DNA of 64,000 bases from Scalesia atractyloides (Eukaryota; Streptophyta; Magnoliopsida; Asterales; Asteraceae): assembly GCA_947069175.1 (NCBI GenBank), contig CAMTDV010000022.1, positions 35,341,476 through 35,405,475 of the forward strand, given 5' to 3'. This document shows, piece after piece, positions 34,262 through 46,569 of this stretch. Both the position numbers and the translations under genes were made by a program. Under the pieces are notes generated by a model that made no database searches, was not told the origin of the DNA, and saw nothing but the letters and a program-made list of their open reading frames with translations. How positions within the stretch are numbered: the stretch's first letter is position 1; each line of letters starts with the position of its first letter.

Positions 34262-34672
34262 TGTTAGGTCCTATAAGTGTGAGACTGAAGCATCAAATAT
34301 ACACAACGCTCTATGGTGGTTAACTGGGGTTAACTGGGTTAGTTTGTATTAGTTTTGGACCTTTATAGGTTATTTGGGTATGCCATAGGCCATGTAGGCT
34401 AGGCAAGCCCATGGGGGCATGCCTTACCCTAGGTATATAAGCTAAGCTTATTCGTTTCTAGGGTTAGACTTTTGAAGACTTTGGGATTTCTCTAGAGAGA
34501 GCCACCATCTTGTACCAGACGGTTTTGCTTGTTCAAGTAATAGAATCATGTGCAAGGTGTTAAAGTTGATTCGTGTTGTTCTTAGTTATTTCAGTTTTTC
34601 TTGAAGATCACCAAGTTTGGATTCCACCTATCCTTGGTGATTGTGTGATATTGTTGATAGATCCGGATTATC
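34262..34672 (+). repeat. 3' LTR of the Copia element
   Basis: Follows the purine tract agggagaga. TATATAA lies at 34434-34440. It ends at ggattatc, short of the full LTR end. Confidence 0.88.
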
Positions 34673-34734
34673 TGCATAATTGGGCGCAAAGGCCGCATTT
34701 CAAGATAGACAAGAGGCTATGTACTTAGGAATTT

Positions 34735-36105
34735 ACATGTAACATCGCCTTAGTTGCTGCGCATTCCATGTCCTGGGATGCTTGTTCCGTCTAAGCGCTT
34801 AAAGGTATACGCGCCTTTTCCCAGGACTTCATGAATGACATAATGACCTTCCCACCTGGGTGCTAGTTTTCCAGGACGTTCGGCATTAGATGCCTCATTG
34901 CCGCGTAGAACAAAATCTCCGGGTAAGAAGGTGCATATGCGGACTCGCGCGTTGTAGTATTTCTCTAGCTTGGACTTGTATTTTGCTTCATTGATGGCAG
35001 CGTTTTCACGCCTTTCTCTAGCAAGTCCAAATCTAGCATGCGCTACTCCTCGTTGTTTTGTTTTTACGCAGCCAACATGCGCGGTGAGGGGAGGCCTATC
35101 TCTACAGGAATCACTGCCTTCGTGCCATACACAAGGCTAAAAGGAGTTTCGCTCGTGGTGGTTTTAGGCATGGTTCGATGAGCCCATAAGATGCTTAGCA
35201 ACTCATCTACTCAACCTCTGCGCGCTATTCCCAACCTTATCTTGATTCCTTCGACGATGCTTTTATTGATCCTTTCCACTTGGCCGTTTCGTTAGGGATG
35301 CGCGACCGAAGTGAAAACGTGTTCGATGTGCATCTCTTGCATCCATTGCTGTAGCTATTTGGCTACGAAATTAGGGCCGTTATCGCTGACACTGCGCAAG
35401 GTTAATCCAAAACGGCATATGATATGCTCCCAAATGAATTTTCGCACTACAGTTGCTGTGGTAGATGTGAGAGGTTTGGCCTCTACCCATTTGGTGAAAT
35501 AATCGACTACAACAATTATAAACTTCACCGCTCCTGGGGCATCTAGAAATGGTCCCACCATATCGATTGACCATTGCTGAAAAGGCCACGTTGTTGTTAC
35601 CGGAATCAAGGGATTTTTGGGGCATAGTGTCTTTGGAGCGTGGCGCTGGCATGATGCGCATTTTCGCAATGTTTCGACCGCATCGAGGTGCATACCAGGC
35701 CAGTAATATCCGGTGTTCATGATCTTTGCAATGACCATGCGCGGTCCGGTGTGAATTCCGCATAACTCTTCGTGTATTTCACGGATCAAGTACTTGGCGT
35801 CTTGCGCGTCAACACAGCGGAGGAGAGGTCCAAGGTATGACTTTCGGTATAAGATACCGTCCACCATTTCATAGTTCAGTGCCTTGTTCTGGATCTTCCT
35901 TGCTTCCACTTTGCTTTCGGGGAGACTCCCGTGTTGCAAGAACATGATGGTGGGAGACATCCATGATGGGCTCCCCATTTCTATGATGTTGACTTGTCGC
36001 AAAGGAACCGAAGGGTTTTTTAGTACCTCAATGCGCACTTCGCACGCAAGGTGCTTGAAGCTTGTAGCATCGAGCTTGCTGAGAGCATCCGCATGTTTGT
36101 TCTCA
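34735..36105 (-). pseudogene. Integrase of the Tat element
   Basis: The zinc module is HEELCGIHTG...CASCQRH (HHCC). The catalytic Asp residues are in SIDMVGPF and SDNGPNF; just after the second there is an in-frame stop near 35358. Beyond it, the same protein continues with the Glu-bearing segment NGQVERINKSI, then HRTMPKTTTSETPFSLVYG, and ends in the C-terminal region with PGDFVLRGNE and APRWEGHYVI. It ends near 34735. The Copia element lies just downstream on this strand. The length of about 450 residues is normal for Tat integrase; this copy has at least two stops. Confidence 0.9.
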
Positions 36106-36111
36106 CTTCGG

Positions 36112-36981
36112 TTAACGTGGGTTATATTGAAATGTTGGAATTTGGTTATTAAGGTTTGGGCCTGTTCTTATATATAAGGCCATTACCTCGCCCTTTGTAT
36201 CGTACAGGCCGTTGACATGTCCGGCAACTAGGAGTGAGTCGACATGGGCTTCCAAATTTTGTGCACCCATCTTGATTGCTAACAAAAGTCCTGCCAGGAA
36301 CGCTTCGTACTCAGCTTCATTATTTGTGCTTTTAAAATCCAATCTGATGGCATATGTGAACTCTTGGTCGTCGGGGCTTATGAGGCGAAGACCTGCCCCT
36401 ACGCCATCATCGTTGGATGCGCCATCGGTGTGAAGTATCCATGCGCGGCTATCCGTAGCCAGTGTGGGGTTATGTACTTCTTCACACTCCTGTGCCTTAT
36501 TTTGCGGGACTTCAACAATAAAATCGGCCAATATCTGGCCCTTTATTGCCGGTCTTGGCCTATACACAACATTGTATCCGCCGAGCTCGATCGCCCATTT
36601 TGCTAGGCGACCGGAGATATCTGGTTTTGACAAAATTTGGCCTAGATGGTAGTTCGAGAGAACTGTTATCTCGTGGCCTAAAAAATATCGGCACAACCGT
36701 CGGGATGCGTGGACTAAAGCTAGAGCTAGCTTTTCCATCATGGGATATCGAGTATCTGGGCCAGTGAGCATTTTGCTAACGTAGTAGATCGGAGTTTGAA
36801 CTCCTACGCGTTCTACTAGCAGAACTGCTCCCAGAGCGACATCTGATGCTGAAATGTAGAGTATTAGTGGCTCCTTCTTTTGTCGCGTGGTGAGTGTTGT
36901 AGTTGAATCAAGCATTCCTTTATTTGGGTGAAAGCCTTCTCCGCGTCTGGAGTCCACTAAAACTTGTTCTTCTTCACACAA
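36112..36981 (-). pseudogene. Two RNase H domains of the Tat element
   Basis: The first domain follows RT: LYISASDVALGAVL (first Asp replaced in context), YFLGHEITVLSNYH, ISGRLAKWAIELGGYN. The second starts about 150 residues on with WILHTDGASNDDGVGAGL, then STNNEAEYEAFLAGL and AHVDSLLVAGHVNG, an archaeal-type RNase H with its own Asp-Glu-Asp set. Dual RNase H is a hallmark of the Tat clade. The frame is open for 289 codons, but a frameshift separates it from RT and another occurs near 36170 before integrase. Confidence 0.92.
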
Positions 36982-37903
36982 TTCCGCAGAGTGCTGATGA
37001 ATGGGAAGGACTTCATCGCGTGGTTGGCCAAGAACCTGTTCAGTGCAACCAGCCGCCCTGTCAACTGTTGCATTTCTTTTATAGTTGAGGGTGATGGTAT
37101 ACGCTGAATCGCTTCCACTTTATCTGGGTTAACTTTAAAGCCATCACGGGTGACGATGAATCCCAAAAATTTGACTTCCTCCATTCTAAAAGAGCACTTA
37201 CTGGGTTCAGCTTCAAGTTTGCCTTGCACAAGGAGGAAAACGTTCTTTGGATGTTTGCCAACATTTTCTCCTCATCCGAGCTCATGATGACTAGGTCATC
37301 AATGTATACTTCCACAGTTTCACCAATGTCATCCCCAAAGACATGGTCCATTAAGCGCTGATAGGTGGCTCCCACATTACGCAGTCCGAAGAGCATCTTT
37401 GTGTAGCAATAGATGCCTTTGTCCGTTCGGAAAGTGGTCTTCTCTTCGTCTTCTTTCTTCATTTGGATTTGGTGGTAGCCCTTGTAACAAGCAAGGAAAC
37501 ATTTCCACCTGAATGAAGCGAGAGAATCCACCTTTTTGTCGATTTCTAGCAAGGCGTAGCAGTCCTTGGGACATGCCTTGTTGAGGTCTTTGAAATCGAC
37601 TCACATGCGCCAACTGCCGTTGGACTTCTGGACCATGACTTGGTTTGCTACCCATGTCTGATAATGAACTTCTCGGATGATTCCTGCTTGGAGAAGTTTC
37701 GTGACTTGCTCGTTCAAAGCGCGGTTCTTTTCGGGCCCGAAGCTACGCTTCTTTTGAACGATAGGCTGTACTAAAGGGAAAGTGTGTAGTGCATGCTCAT
37801 CTATTTCCCATGGCACCCCTGTCATGTCCGCTGGTGACCATGCAAAAATGTCAGAGTTTCGGAACAACAACTGTTTCAACTGTGCCCTAACTGTGGGATT
37901 CAT
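36957..37903 (-). pseudogene. Reverse transcriptase of the Tat element
   Basis: 37903-37604 gives the N-terminal segment (FAWSPADMTGVP, then KLLQAGIIREVHYQTWVAN). A stop (TGA at about 37600) breaks it before the DFKDLNKACPKD equivalent. 37552-37240 has the palm with the catalytic VYIDDLVIMS, and a frameshift near 37230 leads to VKFLGFIVTRDGFKVNPDK and the connection. The order and spacing are normal for Tat RT. It is inactivated by the stop and the frameshift. Confidence 0.9.
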
Positions 37904-38087
37904 GGCGGGTCACAAGAGCACGGTTTATTCCGGGTACTTGTTATTAAGTACCCACTTCTTTAGCTCACCATCGAAAGATGGCTTGGGTTGCTTTATTGGT
38001 AGCTCCTCGTCCACCGACATGATTTCCTTCATCGAATATATGATTGCCACTCCGGTTTTTGTGGGGAAACCGCAAGCGGCGTGAGGG

Positions 38088-38390
38088 ATGGAGGTAATCA
38101 TGCTAAAGTCTCATTGGGCGCGCCGTCCTAATAATACGTCATGGCCTGAGGTTACGGGTATGACCATGAAATTGACTTGGACAATGCGAGTGTGGCTCCC
38201 ATCAGAGAGAGTAACCGGAAAAGATATCTGTCCCAAAGGAAAAACAACCTCATTGCAGAAACTAGTGAGTGGGAAATCTACTGGCTCCAGGCATGCTTTG
38301 TCCTCCGGGTCAAGCTGTTGAAGCACTGTTCATAAACAATGTCCATAGAGCTCCCAGGGTCTATGAACATGTAGCCGGTTCGGTAGTGAC
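38088..38390 (-). pseudogene. Protease of the Tat element
   Basis: The active-site region reads DPGSSMDI at about 38361-38340 (Tat proteases have DPGSS-like sites rather than DTG). A one-base frame change near 38326 leads to LDPEDKACLEP, FPLGQISFPV and VTSGHDVLLGR, the last matching the conserved end of the domain. It lies between gag and RT as expected. Confidence 0.8.
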
Positions 38391-38553
38391 CGAAAATACC
38401 GGTTATTACTACCGGTCGGTCTTCTTGTGGACCCCCGGGACAACGGGGAAGATGACCTGCTGCTCACGCCAGTAGACGTGCAGCTCTTCTGGTGGCTACG
38501 CTTGCCTGAAGGACCACCTTGACTCATAAGAACAACCTTCATTTTTTTGTTAC

Positions 38554-39978
38554 TCAGGCCCTCGCCGCCTCGAGTAATCTGGCGCACCTCCTTGCGCACA
38601 TTCTGTAATAAGTGGGTGAGTTTCCACTCTTGAGTGCCTTCTCAATCTCCATGCGCAGGGAGATGCAATTGTCGGTTATGTGCCACGTGTCTTTATGATA
38701 ATCGTGGAAGAGGTTGGGATCTTGACCCTTCTTGTTGCGCATCGGTGGTGGTTGTTTGAATTGATGGTCTTCTGTGTTGAGGACCTCCGACGGTGTCTTC
38801 TTCAGTGGGGTCCATTGGCGATCACGATTATCTTGTTTTGTTGCCCGCTGGGTGGCGAGCTTATTAATGGTCGCACGGGCGTCGACTGGTGTATGGGGAG
38901 GGTGCTGACTGTGGTCCCTCCACCCTTTATTCTTTTTCCCAAAACTCCTGCTCAAGTCTTAGGGATGGTGGTGAGGTAGGGGAGGTCTATTGTTGTTATG
39001 GTTGCGCTCTGTTTGCGCGTAGACCTTTGCCGCGACCAAAAGCTTCTCCCAGCTCTTGGGGAGACCTGTAGTCCCTGACAAGACTTTGATCATTTCGTCA
39101 CAACGTACTTCATATTTAAAATGTGCACGGTTTAGGTCCTCGTGCACATCCCCTATCTCCAGTACCTCCTTGTTGTAGCGGGTGATGAAATCCTCGAGGC
39201 TTTCATCATCCCGGCGCCAGATATTCATTACGTCAGAGGAGTCTCTGACATAACACCTTTGCTGGCTGAAATGCGGCAGGAACTTGTCCTTCAAATCATT
39301 CCAGGACGCGAGTTTGCTCGTTGGCAGGTTGTCAAACCACTGGCGTGCAGCACCTATGAGGGTTTGAACAAACAGGTGACACAACATCAGTGGTGTCCAT
39401 CCTCCGATCAGCCCTGCGCCGGTGAAGAGACAGAGGTGGTCATCCGGGTTGGTCAACCCGTTGTATTTGCCGACATTGGAGGGCAGCTTTGCACGCTCCA
39501 AGGGTGCGAGAGCTATCTTCTTGATGAACTTGGAGTGTTCGGTTGCGTCCACCGGTCGGTAAATCAAGTTATAATCATGCTCGGCCTCTTGGTTGTAACC
39601 GTCATGTGGAGCAGATCTGTGTGCCGCATGATTTTTGGATATCCGGTGAAAGACGCTAGCGCTATCGCCTTCACCATAACTTTTGTCTTCCTCACGCTGG
39701 GTGTACCGCTCCCCTTGAGGATGCGGGCCCAGCCGTGAGTGGACAGATGCTCGTCTGAGAGAGCGAGACTCCGGTTTAGGCGAAGGCCGTGTGTATTCTG
39801 CCTCTTTTGAGTGGAGACTATACGGTACGCTTGCCCAAGCCGGTGAGTCGTAACTCAAAATCCTAGGCGAAGCGTGTACTTGAATAGCGGGCTGCATTGG
39901 GGCAGCCGGGGTGTTTGTTTGCGCACAGAGTTGCACATAGACGACATTCAGGGTTGCGTTTGAGACTTTATGAACCAA
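38554..39978 (-). pseudogene. gag of the Tat element
   Basis: The 339-codon frame from ATG 39978 has a variable Pro/Ser/Arg-rich N-terminus. The retrotransposon gag core runs from about residue 150: LPSNVGKYNGLTNPDDHL, AARQWFDNLPTSKLASWNDL, then DESLEDFITRYNKEVLEI. The next frame (38955-38554) carries the C-terminal part with LFHDYHKDTWHITDNCISL, a degenerate Cys/His motif typical of Tat gag. A frameshift at about 38957 separates them. This gag would form the particle for element RNA. Confidence 0.9.
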
Positions 39979-40254
39979 GACATCGGTGTCTCACCTAGGG
40001 GTAAAACTGACGTGATCGGAACAAAAGGAGTCTCTAGCTGGGCTTCGGGGGTGACCGGGATGTTTATTCAGCCGGAGCCGTGTTGGTCGCCTGTATCTTC
40101 AGAGGAATCTTCCCTCACTTGCCCATCGCCACGAGAGGTTTGAACCGGTTCTTGCCTTCGCGTCGAGAGCCTCGCGGGGTTGGAAAATCGTCCATCAGGA
40201 AATGAGGCTTAGAAAAGGTGAAAATGGGAGGTTGGAACTAGAAATAGTGAGAAA
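39979..40254 (-). other. 5' leader of the Tat element
   Basis: Lies between primer site and gag ATG; no open frame of note. Confidence 0.6.
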
Positions 40255-40273
40255 GTCCCACGGATGGCGCCAA
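40255..40273 (-). other. Primer-binding site region of the Tat element
   Basis: Minus-strand ttggcgccatccgtgggac directly follows the LTR end (cttcttca). TGGCGCC-starting sites are usual in Tat/Ogre and Athila groups; I do not assign the tRNA species. Confidence 0.75.
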
Positions 40274-41404
40274 TGAAGAAGCACCGGTTGAACCTAGGGA
40301 TATCCGGGGATATATAAGTCGCAACCAGGGTGTTTCTACATAAATGGTTAACCTCTCACTTCGCCTTTGGGTTTGCAAGCTCACTCTGTATGATCTGCAA
40401 AACTAACAACGCCGTTAGTCTCGCCACGGGGAAAGGGTGGTTTTCTCCGTGAAAAGTCTCTGGCGTGAGAATAAGTACTTTTGGTAAGGAAAATAAGTGG
40501 TTGTCGATGTAAGCGAGAGCTTATGTGTGTGTTAAGTGGTGTAGCAAGTATATGCCTTGGTGAGCATGTCGTTACCTGGAGATCCGATACTTATTTATAG
40601 CCAAGAGAAGGTATGTTTAGGAGAAATGCTGGTGGGCCTTGGACCCGGCCCATACAGCCAGAAACATCCCTTTTATCCCTCGGCGGCAGACATTAAATGC
40701 TCCCTGCAGGAGAATTAATGTTCTCTGTTGGGAGGTATGCTTTGTCGGGTGTCGAGTGGTGCCACATGTAAAGTAGTCGTTTCTGGTGTCAGGCCTATTG
40801 CCAGCCGAAATGGAGAAAGTGGAACAGTCACTGGCAGAACAATGATTGGTGTATGGTCTGACACTTGCCTTATTGTCATGAATGCTGTCACACGCAACCT
40901 GCCAAGTAACCTTTGGTCGCAGCTCTGTCATTCTGTACCCTGAGGTATGGTAAACATCTTTTAGTGCTTACCCCCTTCTATAATGTTGTCAAGGTTTTTC
41001 CCGCAAGCACAGGGTGTCAGGGGTGTATCCTTTTGTCCTGAGACTATGAGGCGCTTCTCATGTGTGTCTTGTCCTTGTAAGGTTTTGGGAATCGCAGCTT
41101 AGAGGAATATTGTTGTGCGTAGGGTCTTGTAGCCTGCGCTCATGAGTCTAACTTGCCATTGGGGCGAGTACACAAGGCTCGTTGTGTGACTTACAGAAGT
41201 TGGTCTAATTCACTGTTGCGTTGAGTGCGCAAGACTCATTTTGTGACCTATAGAAGTTGGTCTAATTCACCATTGCGCTGAGTACGCAAGGCTCATTATT
41301 TGACCTGAGGAATCCAACGAAGGCGCACCATTGCACGTTGCGCGCATGGTTATCTTTGTGACATTTGGGTCAAGGATATGGTCGCGTGGGACTATACCTC
41401 CTTA
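40274..41404 (-). repeat. 5' LTR of the Tat element (1131 bp)
   Basis: Matches 24418-25543. On the minus strand its first dinucleotide is TA (cctcctta on the plus strand) instead of TG. A TATA box lies at 40592-40599 and the ~57-bp repeats at 41147-41306. Confidence 0.92.
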
Positions 41405-43963
41405 GGGCATTTTAGTCAACATGGCATAATAACGGAACTTGTGCATAAAATCGGATCCGATTATGATCGTGTAATATAACCTCAGGGGGTTATGATACAT
41501 TATATTATGATCATAATACAACCTTAGATCAGTAGCTAACTAATGTAAATCACGTCAGAATCGAAAGTCAAAGCATAAGTCAAACTTTGCGACTTTTGGT
41601 TACGAACCGACCCTAGAACTGAAATTGACGAGCCGAACATGTTCTCACATGTTCTAATAATTATTACCAACTTTTTTAAGTGTCAAAACATGTTTCATAA
41701 CAAATATATAAACTCAGATTATAATATTTTCGAAAACTGACCTGTTTGACTTTTTAATATTAAAACCTTGACTAGTCAATTGGTCTAGAAAACGTGATCT
41801 TTAGAAGGTGCCCTTAATAGGGATTCACACCTACCTTATTATGATCACTTAGCCATGTTCTGTGACAAATGGCAAATAACCAGTAATTTCGTACAATCTA
41901 GTCACTATTTTTATGACATAATCTCATGCATATTTTCGTAATTTAATTGCATAACTGAGTCATACGTCATGTAACAAGTATTAGGACAAGTAAATCATAT
42001 CAAACACACATTGGTTTCGTTATGACGCGGAACAAACCAAACAATGCCCTAAAAGTGTTGGTAGAAAGTGTTGGGCGTAGCGAAACCGCTAAAACGAATC
42101 AGAACAACGAATAACGGCATACTAATGCCGTACTAGAGTCCATATATATATGAAAACATTAATATGGGAACATCTATTACAAAAATACAAAACTTTCCGG
42201 TACAACGCATAACTTGCAAAAATTGTTCGTTTCGACCAAAAAGGCGATAAATTTCAGTTTGTCTGCAATACTAATTCAATGGATTCCAGATTTCATAACA
42301 ATAACAAAACAATGTTGAACATCCTAAAACAATATTAGAATAGCAAAAATGTATAAAAGATATTGTTTCTGGTCATTCGACAAATAGTGCACAACTCGAC
42401 CGGAAAGCGACCGTTTGTCGAACCGACGAACATTTTAGTGGCCGATAGCCTCATGCATTCATCTAGAGAATGAGTGAAGCATATTTCTAGATCGAAAGTG
42501 CCCTAAATGAACACCATGACAATTGTGGTGGTAAAAAACCAAAGCTTCCGGTACTGAATAATAAAATTCATTTATTAGCGAATATTGTGTCGATGAACGA
42601 ACTAGTGACTTTTCGTTATCCGAAACTTATACCAATTAGTCAAGTGGACTAATTAACATGGATTAACACCCTAAACCCTAATTACTTGCTAATGATACAA
42701 TATCAACCCCCTAATCATAACACTTAAGTTAATTACCTAAAAATCTAATAAAAAGTCACATGTTACAAAATAAAGTTACAGTTTACCCCCCCCCCTTCAA
42801 AATGGCGGATTCAAGTGGGTCCCACACCCACTTGATTCATGTTGAAATTAAGAGTTTAGAAGCATGGTTGAAGATTGTGTTTGACTTGTGAAAGATAACA
42901 ATTATTTATACTAACCTATACTCCATCTTTCCATCATAATTCACTTCAAAAGAAATTGAAACCACCTCCTTCTTCTCCCTCATACCCCACGGCTGCCAAC
43001 ACCAAGACCACAATTGAACACCTTATTCCACACACTTTAAAGCCATTTCAAAATCATCCAAGGTGCTAGCAAAGATGGAGGATCAGTAAGGCTTTCTTTG
43101 AGCTTCATTTTCTTCCTAGAGCTTCCCTAATCTTGTGCAACCATTGTAAGATAAATTCTTTCATTTTTAGCTTCTTACAATGTCTAGTTTAAGGAATTAC
43201 AAGTTGATCATCTTGAAAGTGAAGAAAATATAACTTAAAAACCTTAAACCTCACCTTAATAATAACACTAAATATAGTTTATTATGTGTTGATTATGTGC
43301 TTATATGTTAACTAGCTAGCATGATGATGTTGATTATGATAAAGTAAAGTGTTTAAAGTAGATGATCTTGTATGAATAAATATATAATGATGATTTAAAC
43401 ATGGTGATGTTAAAATTTAAACAAGATCATCAACCTCATCATCCATGAAGATTACTACAACTTAAAAGTGATTTACTACATATGAACCACTTTTATAAAG
43501 AATAAACACCATGATTTAAGATGTGATCATCTTAAAAAGAGTAGTAAACAAAGGGGTTTAAAATGAAGGACTTGATTTAATGATGTAACAAAAAGGATGG
43601 CTTAAAAGCGCAAATAAAAATGTTGAAATCTCATTACATTTTTAAGAAAAGTAGTAAGAATATGATTACCAAAAACCATGGATAATGATGTGCATAAGTT
43701 GTAAACAAAATAATATATGAACTTAAATTGATAGTTGATCTTGATTATCGGTATAAACATGGTTTAAATACGTTTTTAAAACGTGGAAAACACCATAGTT
43801 TAGGTGATATTAACTATGGCGAAATTTTCTAAAAAACTAATCTTGATTAAAGTATGATTAATGGGGTGATTAATGGGGCTAAACGCGATTAGTGACTTAA
43901 ATCATCATTAAGAAAGTTCTAATGACAAAGGTTAAACCCTACACATCTAAGTGTTTAATAAGT

Positions 43964-44047
43964 GTATATATATATATATATATTATATATAGTTCTACAA
44001 GTTAAAATAAGTGATCCTTACATATATATATATATATATATATATAT
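43964..44047. repeat. (TA)n microsatellites
   Basis: Runs at about 43964-43990 and 44022-44047; another at 44882-44905. Confidence 0.95.
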
Positions 44048-44283
44048 ACTTGTGAGAATAAAAAAATATGCATATTTGGTCACCAAGAACCATGTGTAAA
44101 TACTTGTGTGTATTTAGGTGGATGTATTAGAAAGTTAGGAAAATACTAACTAAATACCAATACACCACACATGAGAACCTTCAAATATTTGGAGATGAAC
44201 AAGTATAATAATGCATATGGGTATACTCATACCTATACTATACGGACATTAAAACACTTGGTGAAATTGCAAGATTACAAGTA

Positions 44284-44580
44284 GTGTACATGCAAACACA
44301 TACAACTTGACAATTCCATATACATTGCAATATTTGCATATACGATGCAGTATTTGAATATACAATGGTGCAAGTGCATATAATAAGACAATTTGCATAT
44401 ACAGTGCGATATTTGCATATACCTTGAAACAAATGCATACAACATAACAATTCACATACACACTGCAATATTTGCATATACAATGCAGTATTTGCATATA
44501 CAATGGTGCAAGTGCATATAATAAGACGATTTGCATATACAATGCAATATTTGCATATATACCATGGTGGAACAAGTGCA
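44284..44580. repeat. Minisatellite of 'gcatatacaatg' units
   Basis: Short units of about 27-30 bp (tttgcatatacaatgcaatat and variants) are organised in a higher-order repeat of roughly 145 bp: ggtgcaagtgcatataataagac occurs at 44365 and 44510. Long minus-strand open frames here come only from the repeat. Confidence 0.85.
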
Positions 44581-44683
44581 TACAAGTGAAACGAATGTAT
44601 TTACACATGTGAACAAGGTTCACTATACTTCAAAATATTTTCGAAGAAGTACATATGTATATATTATGGACTCTTGAAAATAA

Positions 44684-44815
44684 ATTACATGGGCTAGGCC
44701 CAATCACGTGAAGACATGGGCTAGGTCAAATGACATAAATTACATGGCTAGGCCCAATCATATAAATACATGGGCTAGGTCCAATGACTTGAATGACATG
44801 GGCGAGGCCCAATGA
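44684..44815. repeat. Minisatellite of 'acatgggctaggcccaat' units
   Basis: Five degenerate units of about 25-35 bp. The core gggctaggccc is nearly palindromic. Confidence 0.85.
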
Positions 44816-46206
44816 CACGCGTGCAAGGCATGAGGACATGTGAAGGGAAAGGCCCGATTCACACACGGTCTAAGAATAACAATATATATATATATATATA
44901 TATATTTGAGAAATATATGTATAAAAATATTAACCAAACAAACAATCTACCAACACAATAATAACATTAAAAGTTGTTCTAAGGTAATAAAGAAATACAT
45001 AACAAGAATTCAAGATGAACAACTAGTACAAGGTCCAACGAGACCTAGGTGTCTAATGAAGTTAATACACATGTACGTTATACACGTGTACGGACTCCAA
45101 CTTCGAATAGTACGACGTACGGAACGCAAAGCTGTGAGTTCATGTCCCTCCTTTCAATTATTTCAAAGTTTTGTTTTAAAAATATCGAGGGGAAATACAT
45201 GTCATAACAAACAGTATGTTAGCTATGGGTTTAGTTGATAACACGATCAATTGTGCGTAAGTAGGATGATGACAATAGTAACCATTAATCAGATAGTGAC
45301 CAAGGTGCAAAAGATGTAGATCTATTGAGTTTGAGACGCGCTCCACTCCTAGTTGGTATACCCTTCGGAGTGCTTTTGTGATCCCAATGACGTCAAAATT
45401 GTCTCGGTTTGGTTACTTACTTATGGCACATATATGTCAGGGTGTTCGCGACACACTGATAGATCCTTAAAACTCCATGATGCTAATAACATACTCAGAT
45501 TTCATTACTGGATTTCAAGGATGACATTTTTTACGAAAACATTAACTACATGAACTCGCCAACTTTTGTTGACTTTTAAAATTACATGTATTTCAGGACG
45601 CAAGGCATGAGCTGGCGATACATGTTAGGATATGGGAAATCACAAGACAAAGATGTGCCATCTTTTGGAGGGTTTGCCTCTTATATCCCAACTCCGTATG
45701 GGTATATAGGGGTCAAAACCTCATTATGTATTTGTGGTGAAAACAATATCTTATTTTGAAGTAATATATTCTAAATTATGTTTATGAAGACAAGTTGAAA
45801 AGTAGTTAAAACTTTGAACTTACTTTTGGATGGTTGTAAAAGTTCGAATGAAAACTTATATCGGTATGGCATCGTTGTTGAGTTATATTTGTTTACTAAA
45901 TTGGATGCAATGATTACCTAATAGTCACACACTTGTGCTTCCGCTACGACCAGGGTATGACATGTTCGTTACGAACAATGGCTGGACATAGTGGTCTTAA
46001 CCGAAAGTCAAGGTGTTTTCTGTAAAACGCTTGACTTTTGGCTATAAAAGCCTATAAACGAAAATACAAGAGAAAGGAACACTTACAAGTGATTCCTAGG
46101 ATAAAATAGAACTAAGTTGGATGCTCCTTTCAGTTGGAACTTCCAGAGGTGGGAGATAGAGTGATAAATGAGAATGGTGCAAGTTCAGGTGGTGAACTAA
46201 TGCACC

Positions 46207-46214
46207 TATTTATA
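46207..46214 (-). promoter_or_regulatory. TATA box of the X solo LTR
   Basis: Minus-strand TATAAATA, in the same context (ccccaac upstream) as 49807-49814 in the plus-strand copy. Confidence 0.6.
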
Positions 46215-46569
46215 GTTGGGGAGCTTGAACGAGGTGATGCCAGTTGTTAGGGAGTGTTAGAGGGAGCTTACAAGTGTCCTAAAATGTGGCATAGCAGTTG
46301 AAGTCCCTAGTTTCGAATCAAATGGGTTTTGGCAACATGTGTGGAGGCCAAGCAAATTTTCGGCAGACACAGGCCTCTGGCGGCCTGCGAGAGACTAGGC
46401 CAGTGTCCTCGCGTCCCACGAGCGTCTCATGGGAACTTTCCAAATTTGTCACATTTAGCCCCTCAACTTATTAAACCTCTTAAAACACCTTTATAGCATA
46501 CTAAGTCCTCCGTAGCCAATATTTGGCGTACCCGGGAGTATGCCCAGACATTGTCAAGCTCTCGGTTCA

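Larger units (their letters stand above)
29069..34672 (+). mobile_element. Non-autonomous Copia-type element (gag only) nested in the Tat element
   Basis: Direct repeats 29069-29501 and 34262-34672 act as LTRs (starting tgttnggtcctataagtg). A Met-tRNA primer site follows the first. The interior holds a gag with a CCHC knuckle and a broken protease start, but no integrase, RT or RNase H. Several G-rich purine tracts lie in the 3' interior. The gag features and multiple purine tracts suggest a Sirevirus-like origin (inference). The right LTR lacks the final ten or so bases found in the left one, and I see no target duplication, so the right edge may have been trimmed. A segment resembling a host PWI-type domain lies between leader and gag. 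Confidence 0.85.
24418..41404 (-). mobile_element. Tat-lineage Ty3/gypsy element with dual RNase H and an antisense gene
   Basis: Flanked by GGGCA at 24413-24417 and 41405-41409; the homologous LTR near 50500 shows the uninterrupted target. The total is 16,987 bp, of which 5.6 kb is a nested Copia element (29069-34672). On the minus strand the order is 5' LTR (41404-40274), a TGGCGCC-type primer site, gag, protease, RT, RNase H, a second archaeal-type RNase H, integrase, a long 3' region, polypurine tract and 3' LTR (25543-24418). The second RNase H marks the Tat clade. The 3' region carries a plus-strand, i.e. antisense, spliced gene. LTRs differ by several percent by eye, and all genes have stops or frameshifts. 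Confidence 0.93.
41861..45962 (+). repeat. Solo LTR of 4.1 kb (family Y) with minisatellites
   Basis: It starts TGTGACAAATGG, ends CAGGGTATGACA and is flanked by TGTTC at 41856-41860 and 45963-45967. The plus-strand relative at 50045-50060 has no insertion here. The 3' end (cttccgctacgaccagggtatgaca, and ctcgccaacttttgttg at 45556) resembles the 3' end of the LTR at 6430-6693, so it belongs to the same broad gypsy group and reads on the plus strand. I see no primer site, purine tract or coding domain inside. A TATA-like tatttata is at 42903. Inside are TA repeats, two minisatellites and a C run at 42787. Confidence 0.8.

Noticed and set aside
39142..39738. 198-codon plus-strand ORF opposite Tat gag
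   Set aside because: Gag core motifs on the minus strand explain the open frame.
44238..44623. Overlapping Cys/Tyr-rich minus-strand ORFs of 115 and 124 codons
   Set aside because: They are translations of the gcatatacaatg minisatellite.
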